Part shown: positions 15,701-29,422 of the stretch, piece after piece
Layout of the letters: each line of letters starts with the position of its first letter
Position numbering within the stretch: the first letter of the stretch is position 1
Assembly (NCBI RefSeq): GCF_026212465.1
Contig: NC_080059.1
Span: 25,745,292 to 25,809,291, forward strand
Source: Amaranthus tricolor
Lineage: Eukaryota; Streptophyta; Magnoliopsida; Caryophyllales; Amaranthaceae
Length of the DNA stretch: 64,000 nucleotides
Direction: 5' to 3'
Program-made: the position numbers and the translations under genes
Notes under the pieces: model-generated
Databases searched by the model: none
The model's input: only the letters and a program-made list of their open reading frames with translations
What the model was told of the DNA's origin: nothing

Positions 15701-18700
15701 ATTGATCATTGATCCTTGTTCATTCTTCATCGTTCATTCGTCATTGATCATTGATCCTTATTCATTCTTCATCGTTCATTTTTCATTTATCATTGATTCT
15801 TGTTCATTCTTCATCGTTCATTCTTCATTGATCATTGATCCTTGTTCATTCTTCATCGTTCATTCGTCATTGACCATTAATCCTTGTTCATTCTTCATCG
15901 TTCATTCTTCATTGATCATTGATCCTTGTTCATTCTTCATCGTTCATTCGTCATTGACCATTAATCCTTGTTCATTCTTCATCGTTCATTCTTCATTGAT
16001 CATTGAACCTTGTTCATTCTTCATCGTTCATTCTTCTTTGATCATTGATCCTTGTTCATTCTTCATTGATCATTGATCCTTGTTCATTCTTCATCGTTCA
16101 TTCGTCATTGAACATTGATCCTTGTTCATTCTTCATCGTTCATTCTTCATTGATCATTGATCCTTGTTCATTCTTCATCGTTCATTCGTCATTGATCATT
16201 GATCCTTGTTCATTCTTCATCGTTCATTCGTCATTGATCATTGATCCTTGTTCATTCTTCATCGTTCATTCGTCATTGACCATTACTCCTTGTTCATTCT
16301 TCATCGTTCATTCTTCATTGATCATTGATCCTTGTTCATTCTTCATCGTTCATTCTTCTTTGATCATTGATCCTTGTTCATTCTTCATTGATCATTGATC
16401 CTTGTTCATTCTTCATCGTTCATTCTTCTTTGATCATTGATCCTTGTTCATTCTTCATTGATCATTGATCCTTGTTCATTCTTCATCGTTCATTCTTCAT
16501 TGATCATTGATCCTTGTTCATTCTTCATCGTTCATTCGTCATTGATCATTGATCCTTATTCATTCTTCATCGTTCATTTTTCATTTATCATTGATCCTTG
16601 TTCATTCTTCATCGTTCATTCTTCATTGATCATTGATACTTGTTCATTCTTCATCGTTCATTCGTCATTGACCATTAATCCTTGTTCATTCTTCATCGTT
16701 CATTCTTCATTGATCATTGATCCTTGTTCATTCTTCATCGTTCATTCGTCATTGATCATTGATCCTTGTTCATTCTTCATCGTTCATTCGTCATTGATCA
16801 TTGATCCTTGTTCATTCTTCATCGTTCATTCGTCATTGACCATTACTCCTTGTTCATTCTTCATCGTTCATTCTTCATTGATCATTGATCCTTGTTCATT
16901 CTTCATCGTTCATTCGTCATTGATCATTGATCCTTATTCATTCTTCATCGTTCATTTTTCATTTATCATTGATCCTTGTTCATTCTTCATCGTTCATTCT
17001 TCATTAATCATTGATCCTTGTTCATTCTTCATCGTTCATTCGTCATTGACCATTAATCCTTGTTCATTCTTCATCGTTCATTCTTCATTGATCATTGATC
17101 CTTGTTCATTCTTCATCGTTCATTCGTCATTGATCATTGATCCTTATTCATTCTTAATCGTTCATTTTTCATTTATCATTGATCCTTGTTCATTCTTCAT
17201 CGTTCATTCTTCATTGATCATTGATCCTTGTTCATTCTTCATCGTTCATTCGTCATTGACCATTAATCCTTGTTCATTCTTCATCGTTCATTCTTCATTG
17301 ATCATTGATCCTTGTTCATTCTTCATCGTTCATTCGTCATTGACCATTAATCCTTGTTCATTCTTCATCGTTCATTCTTCATTGATCATTGAACCTTGTT
17401 CATTCTTCATCGTTCATTCTTCTTTGATCATTGATCCTTGTTCATTCTTCATTGATCATTGATCCTTGTTCATTCTTCATCGTTCATTCGTAATTGATCA
17501 TTGATCCTTGTTCATTCTTCATCGTTCATTCATCATTGACCATTAATCCTTGTTCATTCTTCATCGTTCATTCTTCATTGATCATTGATCCTTGTTCATT
17601 TTTCATCGTTCATTCGTCATTGACCATTAATCCTTGTTCATTCTTCATCGTTCATTCTTCATTGATCATTGATCCTTGTTCATTCTTCATCGTTCATTCT
17701 TCTTTGATCATTGATCCTTGTTCATTCTTCATTGATCATTGATCCTTGTTCATTCTTCATCGTTCATTCGTCATTGATCATTGATCCTTGTTCATTCTTC
17801 ATCGTTCATTCGTCATTGATCATAGATCCTTGTTCATTCTTCATCGTTCATTCGTCATTGACCATTAATCCTTGTTCATTCTTCATCGTTCATTCTTCAT
17901 TGATCAGTGATCCTTGTTCATTCTTCATCGTTCATTCGTCATTGATCATTGATCCTTGTTCATTCTTCATCGTTCATTCGTCATTGACCATTACTCCTTG
18001 TTCATTCTTCATCGTTCATTCTTCATTGATCATTGATCCTTGTTCATTCTTCATCGTTCATTCTTCTTTGATCATTGATCCTTGTTCATTCTTCATTGAT
18101 CATTGATCCTTGTTCATTCTTCATCGTTCATTCTTCATTGACCATTGATCCTTGTTCATTCTTCATTGATCATTGATCCTTGTTCATTCTTCATCGTTCA
18201 TTCTTCTTTGATCATTGATCCTTGTTCATTCTTCATTGATCATTGATCCTTGTTCATTCTTCATCGTTCATTCTTCATTGACCATTGATCCTTGTTCATT
18301 CTTCATCGTTCATTCTTCATTGACCATTAATCCTTGTTCATTCTTCATTGATCATTGTTCCTTGTTCATTCTTCATCGTTCATTCTTCATTGATCATTGA
18401 TCCTTGTTCATTCTTCATCGTTCATTCTTCATTGATCATTGATCCTTGTTCATTCTTCATCGTTCATTCGTCATTGATCATTGATCCTTGTTCATTCTTC
18501 ATCGTTCATTCGTCATTGACCATTACTCCTTGTTCATTCTTCATCGTTCATTCTTCATTGATCATTGATCCTTGTTCATTCTTCATCGTTCATTCGTCAT
18601 TGATCATTGATCCTTATTCATTCTTCATCGTTCATTTTTCATTTACCATTGATCCTTGTTCATTCTTCATCGTTCATTCTTCATTGATCATTGATCCTTG

Positions 18701-20150
18701 TTCATTCTTCATCGTTCATTCGTCATTGACCATTAATCCTTGTTCATTCTTCATTGATCATTGATCCTTGTTCATTCTTCATCGTTCATTCGTCATTGAC
18801 CATTAATCCTTGTTCATTCTTCATCGTTCATTCTTCATTGATCATTGAACCTTGTTCATTCTTCATCGTTCATTCTTCTTTGATCATTGATCCTTGTTCA
18901 TTCTTCATTGATCATTGATCCTTGTTCATTCTTCATCGTTCATTCGTCATTGATCATTGATCCTTGTTCATTCTTCATCGTTCATTCTTCATTGATCATT
19001 GATCCTTGTTCATTCTTCATCGTTCATTCGTCATTGATCATTGATCCTTGTTCATTCTTCATCGTTCATTCGTCATTGACCATTACTCCTTGTTCATTCT
19101 TCATCGTTCATTCTTCATTGATCATTGATCCTTGTTCATTCTTCATCGTTCATTCTTCTTTGATCATTGATCCTTGTTCATTCTTCATTGATCATTGATC
19201 CTTGTTCATTCTTCATCGTTCATTCTTCATTGACCATTGATCCTTGTTCATTCTTCATCGTTCATTCTTCATTGACCATTAATCCTTGTTCATTCTTCAT
19301 TGATCATTGTTCCTTGTTCATTCTTCATCGTTCATTCTTCATTGATCATTGATCCTTGTTCATTCTTCATCGTTCATTCTTCATTGATCATTGATCCTTG
19401 TTCATTCTTCATCGTTCATTCGTCATTGATCATTGATCCTTGTTCATTCTTCATCGTTCATTCGTCATTGACCATTACTCCTTGTTCATTCTTCATCGTT
19501 CATTCTTCATTGATCATTGATCCTTGTTCATTCTTCATCGTTCATTCGTCATTGATCATTGATCCTTATTCATTCTTCATCGTTCATTTTTCATTTACCA
19601 TTGATCCTTGTTCATTCTTCATCGTTCATTCTTCATTGATCATTGATCCTTGTTCATTCTTCATCGTTCATTCGTCATTGACCATTAATCCTTGTTCATT
19701 CTTCATTGATCATTGATCCTTGTTCATTCTTCATCGTTCATTCGTCATTGACCATTAATCCTTGTTCATTCTTCATCGTTCATTCTTCATTGATCATTGA
19801 ACCTTGTTCATTCTTCATCGTTCATTCTTCTTTGATCATTGATCCTTGTTCATTCTTCATTGATCATTGATCCTTGTTCATTCTTCATCGTTCATTCGTC
19901 ATTGATCATTGATCCTTGTTCATTCTTCATCGTTCATTCTTCATTGATCATTGATCCTTGTTCATTCTTCATCGTTCATTCGTCATTGATCATTGATCCT
20001 AGTTCATTCTTCATCGTTCATTCGTCATTGACCATTACTCCTTATTCATTCTTCATCGTTCATTCTTCATTGATCATTGATCCTTGTTCATTCTTCATCG
20101 TTCATTCTTCTTTGATCATTGATCCTTGTTCATTCTTCATTGATCATTGA
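9000..20150. repeat. Mosaic higher-order duplications in the satellite
   Basis: Blocks repeat at several offsets. About 9.0-10.05 kb recurs 3,444 bp later. The block from 10,396 recurs at 13,833 (offset 3,437, because an extra heptamer lies near 10,061-10,075) and again at 15,065 (offset 4,669). The block from 18,215 recurs at 19,167 (offset 952). These are segmental duplications within the satellite rather than one regular array. Limits are approximate. Confidence 0.75.
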
Positions 20151-20556
20151 TCCTTGTTCATTCTTCATCGTTCATTCTTCATTGACCATTGATCCTTGTT
20201 CATTCTTCATCGTTCATTCTTCATTGACCATTAATCCTTGTTCATTCTTCATCGATCATTCTTCATTGATCATTGTTCCTTGTTCATTCTTCATCGTTCA
20301 TTCTTCATTGATCATTGATCCTTGTTCATTCTTCATCGTTCATTCTTCATTGATCATTGATCCTTGTTCATTCTTCATCGTTCATTCGTCATTGATCATT
20401 GATCCTTGTTCATTCTTCATCGTTCATTCGTCATTGACCATTACTCCTTGTTCATTCTTCATCGTTCATTCTTCATTGATCATTGATCCTTGTTCATTCT
20501 TCATCGTTCATTCTTCATTGACCATTGATCCTTGTTCATTCTTCATTGATCATTGA

Positions 20557-21723
20557 TGATGTAGGATCACCTACATCTAGTTCTGCTGAGCTAGCCAAGA
20601 TCAATATAATGATGCATCAAATGGAAGACGCTAAAATTCAAGGTCCAAAACTGAAATCCTTTAATTTCGTAGTCATAAACTAAGTCTTCTTTTTTTTTTT
20701 TTTGGGTCGTTTTATTATTTAAGTCGTTTATTTTATTTCGAGTATTTGGGTCTTTTGTTTTCTTCGAAATGATTTAAGCCAGGTTTAGGATCAAGCTTAA
20801 TCATTTCTCATGCTTAGTTAGTCGAGTTGTACTTTTCTTTTATTTGAGTTTAGTATTTAATTTTGCTCATGGGTCGAATATTATGCGATTGAAACGCAAG
20901 CAAGCAGCTGAAAATATCAAGCAAATAAACCAAGGAAATATGAAGAATATAAATATGAAGGTTCAGCAAGTGGAAGATTAAAAAAATATATTTAGCAAAA
21001 TCAAGTTGTTTGAGACAGCAAATAAACCAAGGACATATGAAGATATTTGCAAATCATACAAGAATTCAGCCGTTGGGAAATCTGATTTTGGTTCATTATT
21101 ACATGAAGATCTTTTCTACAAAAAACAAATCAGCCTAGAAAATAGCCTATGAAGACTTTGTAAGATATAGCTATGCACTACAAAATAGCCTAATTATTTC
21201 CATAGAAGATTGTAAGATGCAACTTGCAAGTGGACTTGCAAGTGGATTCCTAGCCGTTAAGAAACAAGCAACATTCTGATTTTTTTGCTTTTTAATTTAA
21301 TTTTTTTTTTTTATTTATTTTTTGTTGGGCTGATTTCCTTTTAGTATAAATAGGCTTGTAGTTCATGTAATGAAGGCATTCAGCTTGCATAATACAAACA
21401 CAACCCTTTGAGCAATTTTCCTTGTTCTTATTTGCAATTTACTTTAACTTGGATTAGTTTAAGTAATTTGAAGTTCCTATGCTTTTCATACTTTTGGCTA
21501 AAGTTTGAATGTGTTCTTAGGAGCCCTTAGATTTGTTTCGTGGTGTATCTGTATCGAAGCAACCTTTGGCAAGCCATTTTCAGTTTGAAAAATCAACACA
21601 TACATTTCATTTTTCCCTTGTTATAAAACCACAAAAATCACAAAAACAAATTCATTAAACGAAAACAGCAAACTACGTGTGCTTATAGCTTGGTTTTGTT
21701 TTGAGGCATACCAATCTATATCA
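20557..21723 (+). mobile_element. Solo LTR of the Ty3/Gypsy family, copy 1
   Basis: The 1,167-bp sequence starts TGATGTAGGATCACC and ends CCAATCTATATCA, giving TGAT...ATCA termini. It is flanked by a perfect 5-bp target-site duplication ATTGA (20,552-20,556 and 21,724-21,728), and removing the LTR and one ATTGA restores a normal satellite monomer. The LTR matches the ends of the Gypsy element at 34,236-41,283. It holds an 8-bp inverted repeat at the 5' end (GATGTAGG / CCTACATC), a TATAAATAG box at 21,345-21,353 and a short tandem duplication containing CTTGCAAGTGG. No internal element sequence is present, which fits LTR-LTR recombination after insertion. Confidence 0.93.
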
Positions 21724-24700
21724 ATTGATCCTTGTTCATTCTTCATCGTTCATTCTTCTTGATCATTGATCCTTGTTCATTCTTCATTGATCATTGATCC
21801 TTGTTCATTCTTCATCGTTCATTCTTCATTGACCATTGATCCTTGTTCATTCTTCATCGTTCATTCTTCATTGACCATTTATCCTTGTTCATTCTTCATT
21901 GATCATTGTTCCTTGTTCATTCTTCATCGTTCATTCTTCATTGATCATTGATCCTTGTTCATTCTTCATCGTTCATTCTTCATTGATCATTGATCCTTGT
22001 TCATTCTTCATCGTTCATTCGTCATTGACCATTACTCCTTGTTCATTCTTCATCGTTCATTCTTCATTGATCATTGATCCTTGTTCATTCTTCATCGTTC
22101 ATTCGTCATTGATCATTGATCCTTATTCATTCTTCATCGTTCATTTTTCATTTATCATTGATCCTTGTTCATTCTTCATCGTTCATTCTTCATTGATCAT
22201 TGATCCTTGTTCATTCTTCATCGTTCATTCGTCATTGACCATTAATCCTTGTTCATTCTTCATCGTTCATTCTTCATTGATCATTGATCCTTGTTCATTC
22301 TTCATCGTTCATTCGTCATTGACCATTAATCCTTGTTCATTCTTCATCGTTCATTCTTCATTGATTATTGAACCTTGTTCATTCTTCATCGTTCATTCTT
22401 CTTTGATCATTGATCCTTGTTCATTCTTCATTGATCATTGATCCTTGTTCATTCTTCATCGTTCATTCGTCATTGATCATTGATCCTTGTTCATTCTTCA
22501 TCGTTCATTCTTCATTGATCATTGATCCTTGTTCATTCTTCATCGTTCATTCGTCATTGATCATTGATCCTTGTTCATTCTTCATCGTTCATTCGTCATT
22601 GACCATTACTCCTTGTTCATTCTTCATCGTTCATTCTTCATTGATCATTGATCCTTGTTCATTCTTCATCGTTCATTCTTCTTTGATCATTGATCCTTGT
22701 TCATTCTTCATTGATCATTGATCCTTGTTCATTCTTCATCGTTCATTCTTCATTGACCATTGATCCTTGTTCATTCTTCATCGTTCATTCTTCATTGACC
22801 ATTAATCCTTGTTCATTCTTCATCGATCATTCTTCATTGATCATTGTTCCTTGTTCATTCTTCATCGTTCATTCGTCATTGACCATTAATCCTTGTTCAT
22901 TCTTCATCGTTCATTCTTCATTGATCATTGATCCTTGTTCATTCTTCATCGTTCATTCGTCATTGACCATTAATCCTTGTTCATTCTTCATCGTTCATTC
23001 TTCATTGATCATTGAACCTTGTTCATTCTTCATCGTTCATTCTTCTTTGATCATTGATCCTTGTTCATTCTTCATTGATCATTGATCCTTGTTCATTCTT
23101 CATCGTTCATTCGTCATTGACCATTGATCCTTGTTCATTCTTCATCGTTCATTCTTCATTGATCATTGATCCTTGTTCATTCTTCATCGTTCAATCGTCA
23201 TTGATCATTGATCCTTGTTCATTCTTCATCGTTCATTCGTCATTGATCATTGATCCTTGTTCATTCTTCATCGTTCATTCGTCATTGACCATTACTCCTT
23301 GTTCATTCTTCATCGTTCATTCTTCATTGATCATTGATCCTTGTTCATTCTTCATTGATCATTGATCCTTGTTCATTCTTCATCGTTCATTCTTCATTGA
23401 CCATTGATCCTTGTTCATTCTTCATTGATCATTGATCCTTGTTCATTCTTCATCGTTCATTCGTCATTGATCATTGATCCTTGTTCATTCTTCATCGTTC
23501 ATTCGTCATTGACCATTACTCCTTGTTCATTCTTCATCGTTCATTCTTCATTGATCATTGATCCTTGTTCATTCTTCATCGTTCATTCTTCTTTGATCAT
23601 TGATCCTTGTTCATTCTTCATTGATCATTGATCCTTGTTCATTCTTCATCGTTCATTCTTCATTGACCATTGATCCTTGTTCATTCTTCATCGTTCATTC
23701 TTCATTGACCATTAATCCTTGTTCATTCTTCATTGATCATTGTTCCTTGTTCATTCTTCATCGTTCATTCTTCATTGATCATTGATCCTTGTTCATTCTT
23801 CATCGTTCATTCTTCATTGATCATTGATCCTTGTTCATTCTTCATCGTTCATTCGTCATTGATCATTGATCCTTGTTCATTCTTCATCGTTCATTCGTCA
23901 TTGACCATTACTCCTTGTTCATTCTTCATCGTTCATTCTTCATTGATCATTGATCCTTGTTCATTCTTCATCGTTCATTCGTCATTGATCATTGATCCTT
24001 ATTCATTCTTCATCGTTCATTTTTCATTTACCATTGATCCTTGTTCATTCTTCATCGTTCATTCTTCATTGATCATTGATCCTTGTTCATTCTTCATCGT
24101 TCATTCGTCATTGACCATTAATCCTTGTTCATTCTTCATTGATCATTGATCCTTGTTCATTCTTCATCGTTCATTCGTCATTGACCATTAATCCTTGTTC
24201 ATTCTTCATCGTTCATTCTTCATTGATCATTGAACCTTGTTCATTCTTCATCGTTCATTCTTCTTTGATCATTGATCCTTGTTCATTCTTCATTGATCAT
24301 TGATCCTTGTTCATTCTTCATCGTTCATTCGTCATTGATCATTGATCCTTGTTCATTCTTCATCGTTCATTCTTCATTGATCATTGATCCTTGTTCATTC
24401 TTCATCGTTCATTCGTCATTGATCATTGATCCTAGTTCATTCTTCATCGTTCATTCGTCATTGACCATTACTCCTTGTTCATTCTTCATCGTTCATTCTT
24501 CATTGATCATTGATCCTTGTTCATTCTTCATCGTTCATTCTTCTTTGATCATTGATCCTTGTTCATTCTTCATTGATCATTGATCCTTGTTCATTCTTCA
24601 TCGTTCATTCTTCATTGACCATTGATCCTTGTTCATTCTTCATCGTTCATTCTTCATTGACCATTAATCCTTGTTCATTCTTCATCGATCATTCTTCATT

Positions 24701-24989
24701 GATCATTGTTCCTTGTTCATTCTTCATCGTTCATTCTTCATTGATCATTGATCCTTGTTCATTCTTCATCGTTCATTCTTCATTGATCATTGATCCTTGT
24801 TCATTCTTCATCGTTCATTCGTCATTGATCATTGATCCTTGTTCATTCTTCATCGTTCATTCGTCATTGACCATTACTCCTTGTTCATTCTTCATCGTTC
24901 ATTCTTCATTGATCATTGATCCTTGTTCATTCTTCATCGTTCATTCTTCATTGACCATTGATCCTTGTTCATTCTTCATTGATCATTGA
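21724..24989. repeat. 42-bp minisatellite, block 2
   Basis: Same monomer family as block 1. It begins at the right-hand ATTGA of the solo LTR and ends at the left-hand ATTGA of the next LTR copy. Near 21,752 one T is missing (TTCTTGATC instead of TTCTTTGATC), which breaks the heptamer register by one base. No gene is seen. Confidence 0.96.
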
Positions 24990-26156
24990 TGATGTAGGAT
25001 CACCTACATCTAGTTCTGCTGAGCTAGCCAAGATCAATATAATGATGCATCAAATGGAAGACGCTAAAATTCAAGGTCCAAAACTGAAATCCTTTAATTT
25101 CGTAGTCATAAACTAAGTCTTCTTTTTTTTTTTTTTGGGTCGTTTTATTATTTAAGTCGTTTATTTTATTTCGAGTATTTGGGTCTTTTGTTTTCTTCGA
25201 AATGATTTAAGCCAGGTTTAGGATCAAGCTTAATCATTTCTCATGCTTAGTTAGTCGAGTTGTACTTTTCTTTTATTTGAGTTTAGTATTTAATTTTGCT
25301 CATGGGTCGAATATTATGCGATTGAAACGCAAGCAAGCAGCTGAAAATATCAAGCAAATAAACCAAGGAAATATGAAGAATATAAATATGAAGGTTCAGC
25401 AAGTGGAAGATTAAAAAAATATATTTAGCAAAATCAAGTTGTTTGAGACAGCAAATAAACCAAGGACATATGAAGATATTTGCAAATCATACAAGAATTC
25501 AGCCGTTGGGAAATCTGATTTTGGTTCATTATTACATGAAGATCTTTTCTACAAAAAACAAATCAGCCTAGAAAATAGCCTATGAAGACTTTGTAAGATA
25601 TAGCTATGCACTACAAAATAGCCTAATTATTTCCATAGAAGATTGTAAGATGCAACTTGCAAGTGGACTTGCAAGTGGATTCCTAGCCGTTAAGAAACAA
25701 GCAACATTCTGATTTTTTTGCTTTTTAATTTAATTTTTTTTTTTTATTTATTTTTTGTTGGGCTGATTTCCTTTTAGTATAAATAGGCTTGTAGTTCATG
25801 TAATGAAGGCATTCAGCTTGCATAATACAAACACAACCCTTTGAGCAATTTTCCTTGTTCTTATTTGCAATTTACTTTAACTTGGATTAGTTTAAGTAAT
25901 TTGAAGTTCCTATGCTTTTCATACTTTTGGCTAAAGTTTGAATGTGTTCTTAGGAGCCCTTAGATTTGTTTCGTGGTGTATCTGTATCGAAGCAACCTTT
26001 GGCAAGCCATTTTCAGTTTGAAAAATCAACACATACATTTCATTTTTCCCTTGTTATAAAACCACAAAAATCACAAAAACAAATTCATTAAACGAAAACA
26101 GCAAACTACGTGTGCTTATAGCTTGGTTTTGTTTTGAGGCATACCAATCTATATCA
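24990..26156 (+). mobile_element. Solo LTR of the Ty3/Gypsy family, copy 2
   Basis: This copy lies exactly 4,433 bp after copy 1, has the same termini and the same ATTGA flanks (24,985-24,989 and 26,157-26,161). The TATA box is at 25,778-25,786. It arose by tandem duplication of satellite plus LTR, not by a separate insertion, because the flanking satellite variants are duplicated too. Confidence 0.93.
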
Positions 26157-29100
26157 ATTGATCCTTGTTCATTCTTCATCGTTCATTCTTCTTGATCATT
26201 GATCCTTGTTCATTCTTCATTGATCATTGATCCTTGTTCATTCTTCATCGTTCATTCTTCATTGACCATTGATCCTTGTTCATTCTTCATCGTTCATTCT
26301 TCATTGACCATTTATCCTTGTTCATTCTTCATTGATCATTGTTCCTTGTTCATTCTTCATCGTTCATTCTTCATTGATCATTGATCCTTGTTCATTCTTC
26401 ATCGTTCATTCTTCATTGATCATTGATCCTTGTTCATTCTTCATCGTTCATTCGTCATTGACCATTACTCCTTGTTCATTCTTCATCGTTCATTCTTCAT
26501 TGATCATTGATCCTTGTTCATTCTTCATCGTTCATTCGTCATTGATCATTGATCCTTATTCATTCTTCATCGTTCATTTTTCATTTATCATTGATCCTTG
26601 TTCATTCTTCATCGTTCATTCTTCATTGATCATTGATCCTTGTTCATTCTTCATCGTTCATTCGTCATTGACCATTAATCCTTGTTCATTCTTCATCGTT
26701 CATTCTTCATTGATCATTGATCCTTGTTCATTCTTCATCGTTCATTCGTCATTGACCATTAATCCTTGTTCATTCTTCATCGTTCATTCTTCATTGATTA
26801 TTGAACCTTGTTCATTCTTCATCGTTCATTCTTCTTTGATCATTGATCCTTGTTCATTCTTCATTGATCATTGATCCTTGTTCATTCTTCATCGTTCATT
26901 CGTCATTGATCATTGATCCTTGTTCATTCTTCATCGTTCATTCTTCATTGATCATTGATCCTTGTTCATTCTTCATCGTTCATTCGTCATTGATCATTGA
27001 TCCTTGTTCATTCTTCATCGTTCATTCGTCATTGACCATTACTCCTTGTTCATTCTTCATCGTTCATTCTTCATTGATCATTGATCCTTGTTCATTCTTC
27101 ATCGTTCATTCTTCTTTGATCATTGATCCTTGTTCATTCTTCATTGATCATTGATCCTTGTTCATTCTTCATCGTTCATTCTTCATTGACCATTGATCCT
27201 TGTTCATTCTTCATCGTTCATTCTTCATTGACCATTAATCCTTGTTCATTCTTCATCGATCATTCTTCATTGATCATTGTTCCTTGTTCATTCTTCATCG
27301 TTCATTCGTCATTGACCATTAATCCTTGTTCATTCTTCATCGTTCATTCTTCATTGATCATTGATCCTTGTTCATTCTTCATCGTTCATTCGTCATTGAC
27401 CATTAATCCTTGTTCATTCTTCATCGTTCATTCTTCATTGATCATTGAACCTTGTTCATTCTTCATCGTTCATTCTTCTTTGATCATTGATCCTTGTTCA
27501 TTCTTCATTGATCATTGATCCTTGTTCATTCTTCATCGTTCATTCGTCATTGACCATTGATCCTTGTTCATTCTTCATCGTTCATTCTTCATTGATCATT
27601 GATCCTTGTTCATTCTTCATCGTTCAATCGTCATTGATCATTGATCCTTGTTCATTCTTCATCGTTCATTCGTCATTGATCATTGATCCTTGTTCATTCT
27701 TCATCGTTCATTCGTCATTGACCATTACTCCTTGTTCATTCTTCATCGTTCATTCTTCATTGATCATTGATCCTTGTTCATTCTTCATTGATCATTGATC
27801 CTTGTTCATTCTTCATCGTTCATTCTTCATTGACCATTGATCCTTGTTCATTCTTCATTGATCATTGATCCTTGTTCATTCTTCATCGTTCATTCGTCAT
27901 TGATCATTGATCCTTGTTCATTCTTCATCGTTCATTCGTCATTGACCATTACTCCTTGTTCATTCTTCATCGTTCATTCTTCATTGATCATTGATCCTTG
28001 TTCATTCTTCATCGTTCATTCTTCTTTGATCATTGATCCTTGTTCATTCTTCATTGATCATTGATCCTTGTTCATTCTTCATCGTTCATTCTTCATTGAC
28101 CATTGATCCTTGTTCATTCTTCATCGTTCATTCTTCATTGACCATTAATCCTTGTTCATTCTTCATTGATCATTGTTCCTTGTTCATTCTTCATCGTTCA
28201 TTCTTCATTGATCATTGATCCTTGTTCATTCTTCATCGTTCATTCTTCATTGATCATTGATCCTTGTTCATTCTTCATCGTTCATTCGTCATTGATCATT
28301 GATCCTTGTTCATTCTTCATCGTTCATTCGTCATTGACCATTACTCCTTGTTCATTCTTCATCGTTCATTCTTCATTGATCATTGATCCTTGTTCATTCT
28401 TCATCGTTCATTCGTCATTGATCATTGATCCTTATTCATTCTTCATCGTTCATTTTTCATTTACCATTGATCCTTGTTCATTCTTCATCGTTCATTCTTC
28501 ATTGATCATTGATCCTTGTTCATTCTTCATCGTTCATTCGTCATTGACCATTAATCCTTGTTCATTCTTCATTGATCATTGATCCTTGTTCATTCTTCAT
28601 CGTTCATTCGTCATTGACCATTAATCCTTGTTCATTCTTCATCGTTCATTCTTCATTGATCATTGAACCTTGTTCATTCTTCATCGTTCATTCTTCTTTG
28701 ATCATTGATCCTTGTTCATTCTTCATTGATCATTGATCCTTGTTCATTCTTCATCGTTCATTCGTCATTGATCATTGATCCTTGTTCATTCTTCATCGTT
28801 CATTCTTCATTGATCATTGATCCTTGTTCATTCTTCATCGTTCATTCGTCATTGATCATTGATCCTAGTTCATTCTTCATCGTTCATTCGTCATTGACCA
28901 TTACTCCTTGTTCATTCTTCATCGTTCATTCTTCATTGATCATTGATCCTTGTTCATTCTTCATCGTTCATTCTTCTTTGATCATTGATCCTTGTTCATT
29001 CTTCATTGATCATTGATCCTTGTTCATTCTTCATCGTTCATTCTTCATTGACCATTGATCCTTGTTCATTCTTCATCGTTCATTCTTCATTGACCATTAA

Positions 29101-29422
29101 TCCTTGTTCATTCTTCATCGATCATTCTTCATTGATCATTGTTCCTTGTTCATTCTTCATCGTTCATTCTTCATTGATCATTGATCCTTGTTCATTCTTC
29201 ATCGTTCATTCTTCATTGATCATTGATCCTTGTTCATTCTTCATCGTTCATTCGTCATTGATCATTGATCCTTGTTCATTCTTCATCGTTCATTCGTCAT
29301 TGACCATTACTCCTTGTTCATTCTTCATCGTTCATTCTTCATTGATCATTGATCCTTGTTCATTCTTCATCGTTCATTCTTCATTGACCATTGATCCTTG
29401 TTCATTCTTCATTGATCATTGA
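26157..29422. repeat. 42-bp minisatellite, block 3
   Basis: Duplicate of block 2 at plus 4,433, with the same order of variants and the same one-base deletion near 26,185. No gene is seen. Confidence 0.96.

Larger units (their letters stand above)
1..20556. repeat. 42-bp minisatellite, block 1 (continues past left edge)
   Basis: The monomer is 42 bp, divisible into three 14-mers and six heptamers, typically TTCATTC, TTCATCG, TTCATTG, ATCATTG and ATCCTTG, with TTCATTC used twice. Recurrent variants sit at fixed places: T to G in the second TTCATTC 14-mer, GATCATT to GACCATT, GATCC to AATCC, ACTCC or GAACC, and CCTTG to CCTTA. A 28-bp short form lacking the TTCATTCTTCATCG third is frequent. 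The plus strand of the basic monomer is about 50% T with only four G. One plus-strand frame is open through the 42-bp unit and would read as a 14-residue repeat. No start signal, intron or non-repeat domain is seen, so I treat this as non-coding satellite. Confidence 0.97.

Noticed and set aside
29..20556. Dozens of plus-strand frames encoding a 14-residue repeat as possible proteins
   Set aside because: They follow from a 42-bp repeat with one stop-free frame. They start and stop only where 28-bp units shift the frame, and there is no domain, promoter or independent start signal.
20557..21723. Host gene or promoter inserted in the satellite
   Set aside because: It has LTR termini, an ATTGA target duplication and matches the Gypsy LTRs at 39,391-41,283.
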